64,000 bases of DNA, taken from Cristatella mucedo (Eukaryota; Bryozoa; Phylactolaemata; Cristatellidae). Below the pieces are notes generated by a model, which searched no databases, was not told the origin of the DNA, and saw only the letters and a list, made by a program, of their open reading frames with translations. This document shows, piece by piece, positions 14,701-24,724 of the stretch; within the stretch, counting starts at the first letter, position 1; every line of letters begins with the position of its first letter. The stretch spans positions 300,001-364,000 of the forward strand of contig WPIO01000050.1 of assembly GCA_009760855.2 (NCBI GenBank). Direction: 5' to 3'. The position numbers and the translations under genes were made by a program.

Positions 14701-17700
14701 TCCCCATCCCCTTTTTTGACTATCACCCTTGCTGCACTGCAATGCACATACTATAAATAGATCGCAAAGAGCTCAAAAGTCAGCAAGTACAGAGAGCTCA
14801 CATACCCTTACTTTGCCTAACTTACTCTCCCCCGACACACATTAATGCTCAATGAAAGGGCGATGGCTGATCCAGGAGATCTCTGCTGCTTTGCCGGTCT
14901 CTAGTTCTCAATTTTTTTATAGATATTTTTTAGTGCAGACACAAGCGGTGTCCTGGATTTTTTTCTTTGTGCAATGCACGTCACAGATTGCCGGTTCATT
15001 CTGGTTTTGGGCATCAGAATTTATGTTGTTGTTCGGACACTCGAGTTGTTACTAAAGGCACTGGAACTGGAACGAGTTGTAGATCAAAACTTCAAACCTC
15101 CTAGTAGCTTCTAGTAACTTCTTTCAAGTAGCTTCTTTTCTGTCAATTTTAGAGCTAATCAGCATGCAGAGTCAGAGCTGCTGCAAATGTACCTCAAGAA
15201 TGCAGACTTAGGTTGAATCTCTTTGCTTGCTTCGCTGGATCTTACGGCAGTGTTAATACTATTGATCAGTAAGTCCTTCTTGAGCACCTCTAATCTCGCT
15301 TGGGCACAAACGGTACTGAACTACAGTGGTTTAGGTCCTGCCTCAAAGGTGGGATTTCGGAGCTTTCATGTCATCGGGCAACGGTCGTCCGAGGAGTACC
15401 TATCTTAAAAGTAAGGGCCTGCGAAATATAGGCCGTTTTATTTTTCAGCAGTCTTTCTGAAAGTCGCAAGGGAAAGACGCGAAGCCAATGACAGATTCGT
15501 TAATAATACAGGGCAGCGGTAAATCTAGGCATCTCAGACGGAGTGCAGTGAGAACGGGGTGCAGAGGGCCATGGTCGTCCTAGACGAAGAACTGAACTGT
15601 CTGAGATCAGGGCAGCAGGGGCACCTGCTTGAAGGGCAACATTGAGGACAAGGGAGTAAAGATTAAGTAAGGATTAAGACTTCGGAGTGGACTTCACCTT
15701 GGGATGAGGATAGAGAAAAAACGATCGGCCATATTGCGGCGAGCGGGTGGTCAAGTGCATGATCGATGGTCGACATTGGCCTCTCTTCGATTTCGCACGA
15801 TTCTGCTTTCGCGGTCAGCTGTGCCGGCTCGCTCCGAGCTGAGCGCTCGTTGCGCCGCGGCCGCGTACTCGTTCCGCCACGCACTTCGCAGTGGTTCGCT
15901 CGGCTCTCGGCACTGACCTCGTCGGCCCTGGCAAGCGGCGGCCGCAGCGCAGCCGCGCCGTTCAATCGATCGCAGCTTCCACCTTTTGCCTCCACCTCCC
16001 GCCGCTGCTTCACATCGCCCCTGCAGGTCAGATGGTGTACAGCGTGCGAGAGCACTGCGGCGAGCAGCTGGCTGCTGAGGCGGCCGTCGACGGAGCGGAC
16101 GTGGTGAGCACGGTGCCCGAGTCGGCGACGCCGGCCGCGTTCGGCTTCGCGCGCCGCTGCGGACTGCCGTACGCAGAGGTGCTCAGCAAGAACCGCTACG
16201 TCGGCCGGACGTTCATTCAGCCGAGCAACACCCTGCGGCAGGCGAGCGTGGCGCGCAAGTTCGCCCCGCTGGTGGAGAACATTCGCGGACGGCGAATCGT
16301 GCTCGTCGACGACTCGATAGTTCGAGGCACGACGATACGGCCTCTTGTCGGTCTGCTGCGCGAGGCCGGCGCCGTCGAGGTAGGCCACGAGCGGCTCGCC
16401 AGCTCCGAGTCGCTCGGAGAGCCGTCCTCTCGTCGCCGGCGTGGGAGGATTAGGGGTGAGCGTTGGGAGGATTGGGGGTGAGCTCACGCGAATTGCACGT
16501 CGTGCTCTCGCGATTTAGGCCGCCAGTCCGGAGGCAGCAGTAAATACAAATAAATATAAATATAGTTCATTTATATAGTGCCCCAAGAGAACTTAATCTC
16601 TATTCAGGCGCTTCACATATGCTTTGGGGCTCGAGCCCACGACCTCAGTCAGACCTTGGTCGGGGCAAGCACCTTAACCCCTAGACCAAACCAGCTCGGC
16701 ACGCACGCCCCCGAAATACTTCCTGTAGATGTGAAGGCAGCTCTCCAGATTTCCGGACCGCCCATGGCAGCGCGGCGGCGCTGGAGTGCTGGCATGATGT
16801 CCTCCCCGTGCAGTTTTCTTGTTGCATCGTTGTTGGCGGCCTAAAAAAAACGTCTTCGGTCTCGTTTGCTGCCTGCAGCCAGGTTTACTTGGTATCGTCC
16901 GCATGACGTCATCGGCCAGGTGCAAAATTGTTGCTAGGTTTGCATGGCGACGGAATCACAGTACCTGCTGTTGGCATTTGTTGGACCTTCACCGCTCCCA
17001 CGGGCAGTAGCTTTTGCCCAGCTTCATTTACCGTAATAGGCTTGATGCCATCAGCTACTGCCACTGCACAAATTATTAATTAAAGTGCTCCCCTTTCAGT
17101 CTTTGTGAAGGGCCTTTGTGAAGGGCCTGCTAACAGATGCCCGTTTTCTTTTGTGTGCGCGCGCGTGTGTGAGTGCGCGTGTGTGTAGGGAGCAGTTTGC
17201 TGCAGATTATTTCACAGCTGTGTTGTATTTGCCACACCTGTATTCAGTCGTTTAGGTTGCTGAGCACTACTGCAATGTACTGGGCAAGTGTGTGTGCATG
17301 TGTGTGAGAGTATGTGTGAGCGAGTGTGTTTGTGTGTGTGTTTTTTTGTGAGAATATGCACAGTTGTGCTCCCATTGTCGAATGTCGAACGAGCAGGGGA
17401 TACTGGAATGGCTGACTTGCAATGGCTGACTGGTATACAAGACCTGGTGGAATTCCCCGCAGCAATTGCAATTAAGCGTCTGGCGTGTATTGAAGAGGTC
17501 AGAGGCCAGTGTTCGGTTCGGGAACATGAGCAGCCATTTACAGCCCAACGATTTACAGCCCGCTCTCATGTAACGCGGGAGACCAAAGTCTCGATAGCTT
17601 GAAAAATAGCAATTTCAAAAATAGCTTGTGGATCTTTTCCGGTAAACCCGAGACTTTGCCAATCGATAATTTCCCAATCGACGCATTTTCTAGGTGAACT

Positions 17701-20700
17701 GTTATATTGAGATCTCAAGCCTAGCAAGTACCAGTCTTGATTTAGAGCTAGTCACTCCACAGAGTCAGCATTGCTTAGGTTTATAACGACCTCCTGTGGG
17801 ATGCAGACTTAGGTACAGTCTCTCTGCTTGCTTCGCTTGATCTTTCGGTTGCATTTAATACAATTAATCACAAAGTCCTTCTTGAGTGTCTCGCACTCGC
17901 CTGGGCATCACTGGCATTGTACTGCAATGGTTCAGATCCTATCTCAGTGGGAGACTTCACAAAGTATTGATGTGAATGGACAAAGATCATCCGAAGAACC
18001 ACTGAAGTTTGAGCGAGTACCTCAGGGCTCTATGCTTGGCCCGGTTCTTTTCATGGTTTATACTCTCCTTCTTGCCTATGTGATTGCAAGGCCCAATCTA
18101 GGCATTCACTTCAATGAAGATGGCACTCATTTTTACCTTTGCTTTGATTCATTCCCAGCCCTTAGGCAAGTCGAAATATCTACACATCGTTACTGTATTT
18201 ATTGCTCACATCTGTACATGGATGGCAGCACACTTTCTCAAATTAAATGACCAACTTACTAGTAATGGGAAAACCATGTGTTACTCAGAAACTGGAAAGA
18301 TTATCGCTCAAAGTCAGGTCTGCCAGCACATCTGTGGCATCTGCATGTAATCTAGGTGACCTGTTCCAAAGTGACCTTTCACTACATAAACATGTATCAG
18401 CTCTATAGTCAAGTCTGCCTTCTTTCAGCCGCGTAACATAGCTACAATTCGGGCTTGCTTAGACAGGGATACTACATCGACACTGGTCCATGCATCTGTA
18501 ATATCTCGTCTCGACTTCTGCAACTCACTGCTTGCTGGCCTACCGGCATGTGCACTCAGGCGCTTACAGCTGGCGCAAACTCTGCAGCTAGGCTTGTCTG
18601 TCGCGAGCACAGCAGTTGCCACATCACACCACTTCTCGCAGAGCTGCACTGGCTCCCAATCAAGCCGCGTATCGACTTCCAGATTCTGTCACTTACTTCT
18701 AGGTTCTTTCTTTATTTGGCTCCAGCCTACCTATCAGAACTACTCCCCCATCTGGTGAAGCATCGTAGAACCCCGTCAGAGACCTGCCATTAGTTCAAAT
18801 GCTCCCAAAGCCTCGTTTGGCCCAGCGGTTAAAGTGCTGGCCCCGACGAAGGTCTGGCCGAGGTCGTGGGGTCGAGCCCCGTGGCATATGTGAAGCGCCT
18901 GAATAGAGATTAAGCTCTCTTGAGAAGCTATGCAAATGAATTATATTTTTTAATTATAAGTCAAGCCCAACTGACGTCGCGACATCCCTTGACATGATGG
19001 CATTTAAAAAGTAGCTTAAAACACATTGTTTATTACAGCACCTAATGGGCTCTTGCAATTCGTCCTTTGTGTGCACGTGCATGCTAACATTGTATTTATT
19101 GATACTAACCCTTTCGGTATGTTGACTCTGTGCATCTGTCATAGCTGTAATAGTGAACTGCTTGTTGACATTGAAAATGTTACCACTAATCTTTTGCTCA
19201 TGGTTTCTTTACTCCATCTGTGAAGTGCCTAGAAAGAGATTCAGTTCTCTGAGGGCACATTACGAATGTAATATTATTATCGTTATGATTTTTGCCATCT
19301 GACCGAAGCACATCACCTTTGGCAGTAGCTCTTTATTTTAATAGATTGCAATTTCTGCTGGCCCGCTGTGGCTCGACTACAGTGGATTTGTGCTGAGCAG
19401 AACGTTAGGGGGATTGCTAGTGTTCCTCGTAGCTCGTAAGATTGATGCTCGAACGAGTTCTTGTCTTCAGCAGCCTTTGTCGGCACGTGCAGGCTTCAGG
19501 CAATGAGAACTTCATGGCTCTTCTAGGCTCTCTATTTACTTGCATTTATTCATTCGTTATCACCGTGTCGGAGTGTTACGGTATCGCCTGGCCCCGCCCC
19601 CTGTCCTCCCCTAGGACTGATCGACCAGATGTTGCGCACTCACTACCTGCTTGGCTGCGTCTGTGTCTCGCTACAGGTGCATATCCGCGTGGCATCCCCA
19701 CCGGTGAGGTTTCCTTGCTACATGGGCATCAACATCCCAACAAAAGAAGAGCTGGTTGCCAATGCCGTCAGTGCAGACAAACTTGCCATTCACCTAGGTA
19801 AGTTCGACGATCAGAGACACTGTTTGCTTGCTCCTGTTCTATTTTTCTAGTACTTCAGAATCTAGTCAAAGGCATGCTTCCTTTGCCTAAGTTTGCACCA
19901 TTTCACGAAAAGCGGCATGGGTACTTGATTTTGCTAAGGAATGAACAGATGCTCCAGCTTTCTTAATTGACAGCATGTTCTGGCACGCGACCGTGCTGCT
20001 TAACCTTGACCTTGCGATTGGCCGTGCTGTTTCTGTTCGCCGTGTTGCCTGCAGCATGCACTGTACAGTACGTGCTGCAGTCTGGAGGCAGTGAAGGAGC
20101 ACTCTTTTAGAGGAATGCTCGAGTTATCTCCTCACTAGGTTTGATCTCGTGTCATCCTGTTCACTGAATCATCTACCAATTTATGTTTAATTACTGTTAG
20201 ACACTTATCTGCGGTCACTTACTGTATTATTCTCTCGTATGTCTTCTCACTGACTAGCATTCAATCGGGATATACCATGTATACCTCTACACACACTCAG
20301 TCGCAAAAAATCCTCACAGTATGGCCTGCGCTGCTGTAGTGGTACATTCGTTCGGGGAATAAGAGGGTTTTCTACGATGCAAGGCTTACTGCATTTATGC
20401 AAAGGGTATGAAAATATTTATTACCAGCCTAAAATTAAATGCATGCACTGCTGTTGTGTAAGCCTTTAGTATGATGCCTTTCGACGACGATTCGTTACAA
20501 CCTCCCTTGTCTAGCAACGCATAAAAGCCACTAGTTTCTGCGGTAGCACATTCCACTAAGCCCGAGTTTTACGGGAAACATAGCAGACCAGCTCAGCTGC
20601 CTGTCGATATGCTTCGTAGTCGTTCCATGGGGGTTCAAATCAAAAGAGTGGCTGAGCCACTGCACCAGCACCAAACAAGGATTCGTCACAAAAGTACTTC

Positions 20701-23700
20701 ACTAGCCTAGCATAGCGAGTCGTTATCTCACGCAGCCAAAAGTAAAAAACGTGCGCATGAGATGCTTTAATATTTCTTGTAATGAACACCAAGATTATAC
20801 ATGCAGAAATGGACCTGACCTTATTCTTTATAACTTTCTATGTATATTTCCAAGCATGGACCTGGTCAGCTCTCGGCAAGCATTCGGAGTTCACGAGGTG
20901 GCAAAGCTGCTTAAGCCTACTAAAAAAAGCTGCTTTGGAGACGATGAGACATGAGCCGAGAGACGATGAGTTCTTGGATTTAAGTGAGTGCTCCAATCTG
21001 TCCCGAAGATGTGGTCAACAGGGTTGAGATCATGATATTGACTCGGCTAAGTATTAGCACTCGTGGACGCTTGATTCGGCAAAGAATTGCTTTGCTGCCC
21101 TCGAAGTATTCATTGGGTGATTATCGATTGGTCAAACACAGTCCTCTGTCACAAGAGCTCAGGCCAAGGGCAACTCCTAAGATTTTGGACGATGACTATA
21201 AACACGTTCCTATCCGTAAACCCATTGATTAATGTGTCGATAAGTTCCTATGCCGGATGCCGAAAAACACGACCAAACAAGCACACACAGCCACTGCCAT
21301 ATTTGAGTGTGGATTAAAACAGTCCGTCACGTGGTACACGTCACGTTTGCTACGACTAACGAAAGTCCTCCTTGCCATCTCTGCGGATCACGAATTTACT
21401 TCGTCGATCTATAGAGCACGGCTTCGATCGCTACTACTTCCGGTCCGGTATGTCCATCGATCGGCATATGGCTCATCCGGTCATCAGCTGAATAGTGGGC
21501 GTGATGCCGTGACAATTGCAGAGAGACGGCTTTTTCATTGTCAGTCGTTGATTATCGACTTTCAGTGGCTGGCTGTTCTATAAATGCCCTTTGTCCTGAA
21601 AGCCGTATCGACACTGACAAATATACGTTGCTTGCCTCTTCCAAGGGTGCAGGGAGAAGTCGCACGAGCTCGCAGTTTGGCAGTGAGGCTTTCGTTTGAC
21701 TCAATGCAGCCTGCGTCAGTATGCAGTCATCCCTTTTTGTCTTCTTGTGGTCGGCCAGGGTGTGGTTAGGCGTGCATGCTACCACCCTGAAAGTATTTCG
21801 TCAGGTTGTACCTGACAATCGCTGCCTCAGACCCCGTTTAATAAGCAGCTATGCACCAGAGGAGTTTCCCCGATGGCTGGCGGGAGCCGACTTTATAATA
21901 ATAGTGCACTTGATAAAGCGCCCTCAGAGAACTCAATCTGGTTTGGTCCAGCGGTTAAGGTGCTCGCCTCGACTAAGGTTTGGCTGAGGTTGTGGGCTCG
22001 AGCCCCGAGGCATATGTGAAGCGCCTGAATAGTGATTAAGTTCTCTTGGGGCGCTATATAAATGAGATATTTTTATTTATTTAATCTCTCTCTAGGCGCT
22101 TTACATTTGCTGCAAAGGGATTTTTTAAACCCAATTGTTTACCTACTGGCTTGAGTATAGCTGTCAGAAATGATATCATCACGGCAGCCTGGCACTATCA
22201 TTTACCTTAAAAAATGACAGAATGTCTGGCTGCACCTCGTAAATGCTTTTGCGGGTGAGTGTATCAATGCATACACACACAAGTATACACACTTGCATTT
22301 AGGTATGGACAGCAAGTACAATGGTGTTCGAACTTGCGAATCTATTCCTCAATTGGCTCTAATTTATAGAGCCTCCGTCAAAACGCTGTATGTCTGCTCA
22401 CTGGTGTATGGTTAAAGGTATTTTAAAAAGGTTAAATAAGTAGAGCACCTTATATAAAATATCTTGGCCAGAAAAGCAAAAGTTAAATAATTGCAGTTGA
22501 AATCAGCACAAATCAGAATCAGAAGCAGTCAGTTCTCGATTACCACTTGGCTTCCTTCACTGTGCAGTGTACAAACCTAGTTAACTCCCAGTCCGCCTGG
22601 CTCGATTCACATTTCTGCATCCCGCTGCCCCGATGCCACACCCACCGGGAGCCGGCTGCAAGGTTGCCTGCCTGAAGGATGTCTGCCTAGAGGGGCTGGG
22701 CCGGGCTTCTTCAATTCAAGGTACAGCTGCTAAGCCCACTGTTGATTCTGCCACGGGAGGAGAGATCGAGCCCACGACCTAAAGACCCATGACCTTGGCA
22801 GGGGTCGCGAACCTTAACCACTGGGCCCGAGCTTCCAGGTGTGCTGAGCAAGATCGAGAACCGACTTGATCGGCTCCTTTTGAAAAGTGACTAGAAAAGC
22901 TACGAAAGCGAGCAGCAAAAAATCGGCGAGCCTTATTTTTAGGCGGCAACGCGTTTGCAGAAGTCTCGATAGTTTTTCAAGGTCGCTAAGGAAGCAATGC
23001 GCATAGGCGAGTCTATATAGAGGCCTCTCGCCGAGTGTTTTCTCTTCTTCTTTTTGTAGGTTTTTTTAGTGCTTTTTCCTTTTTTCACACGTGGATCAAA
23101 CGAGGCTCCGAGAGGTGGCACCTCGGTCTCTCTCTCTCTCTCTCTCTCTCACACAGTGGTGATTACCATAACTTTAGATAATAATGATAACAATGCACTT
23201 GATAAAGCGCCCTCAGAGAAGTCAATCTCTTTCTAGACACTTTACAATTGCCGCAAAGAAGCACGATCGAGTGGTGAGTGATATCGTGCTTGATAAACGC
23301 CATGAATAACATGGTTAGGGGTGACATGCACAGGGTCAGCATGCAAGTGTGGTTAGTGGCAGCATGCACACTGTCAGCACGCATAAGCACATAAAGGACG
23401 AATCACAAAGACCAACTAAATGCTGACATAAATAGGCGTGTTTTTAATTTCTTTTTAAATGTGGTCAAGTCAGAGGATGTCGTGATGCAAGTCGGGAGTG
23501 AGTTCCAGGCTTTGAGAGCATACGAACTAAATGCACGAGATGTGCTGCGCAGCCTTTGTGGACCTATAAGGGTAAGGGTTATGCTGAGCATAAATAACCC
23601 TTACCGTGTGCCACACCCCGTCAAGTCTAGGTTTGTTGCCATGTCAATTTCGCATCTCTAACTTGGCCGACGAGAGCTGCGGTTTTTGGGTTATACAAAC

Positions 23701-23965
23701 AAGACCTAGATGATTTAGCAGCCTCGTTTGTATAGCTGTGCAAAAGCCGTAGCGGTTGTTACTACTGTTTGCAGTGAGCAGTAAAGGATCGCTCGCCTGC
23801 TGTAGGATTCGAACCCGCGACCTTGGTCGTGAAGAGCGAGCACCTCACCCTCCTGGGTCAAGACCCAGGGGTAAGTGGCTGATAGTAACTCGGCACACTG
23901 AATGGTAAATTATTAGTATGATACATGATCCTAATCGTCCTTCACGAGCAGACTATTACACACAC

Positions 23966-24043
<78 letters not shown>

Positions 24044-24681
24044 CTGTATTCTTAGTTATACATTCATCAACATAGCAGAATGTCCTACCCCGGGGGGGGG
24101 GGAGTCACATTTTCAAGCTGAAAAATAGCAGAACCGCCTTGGTTCGAGACTCCTGAAATTCCTGGCCGTAGACTCGGTAGAAACTACCTCGGCACAGCTT
24201 GTGCCCGGACATTCTGCACTCCAGCTCCACTTAATGGACTGCTTCAGTGGGCTCTACACTGTAGCACCGTCGGCGATTAGGGGATCTGGGGTGGGGTGTG
24301 AGGGCCAGACATTGCATCGTCGTGGTCGGCTGGAGCAGGTGGATCTAGGGGAGTGGGTTGAGGAGCGAGGGAGGACTTGATGGTCGGAATGTACATGTCC
24401 CACACCCATTTTCGAACAAGTTATGTTGTTCTGACATCTGCTGAAAAAACCCATCCAGCATGTGCCAGTGGTGAGCACTCCTATGCAGTCTGCTTCTGAT
24501 TAGCTGCCCGTAAGCTAATCGTGCTAGTGTCGGCATGAAACAAGGCCACCATGCTTTGTTTAGTTATTAATTATGCTAATTAATTTAGTTATTAATTATG
24601 TTAAGCGATTTTTCACACACACACACCCACGAACACACCCGGCTTGCTTAGCCGATCCCTAGCTGAAATAAAAGAATCGTT

Positions 24682-24724
<43 letters not shown>

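Noticed and set aside
15663-16487. 274-codon open frame antisense to PPAT
   Set aside because: Complement of the PRPP-binding exon; the sense strand carries the recognised PPAT motifs.
23790-23870. tRNA-like box A/box B pairs as tRNA genes
   Set aside because: They recur with the same non-tRNA bodies, fold poorly as cloverleaves and belong to SINE families S1 and S2.
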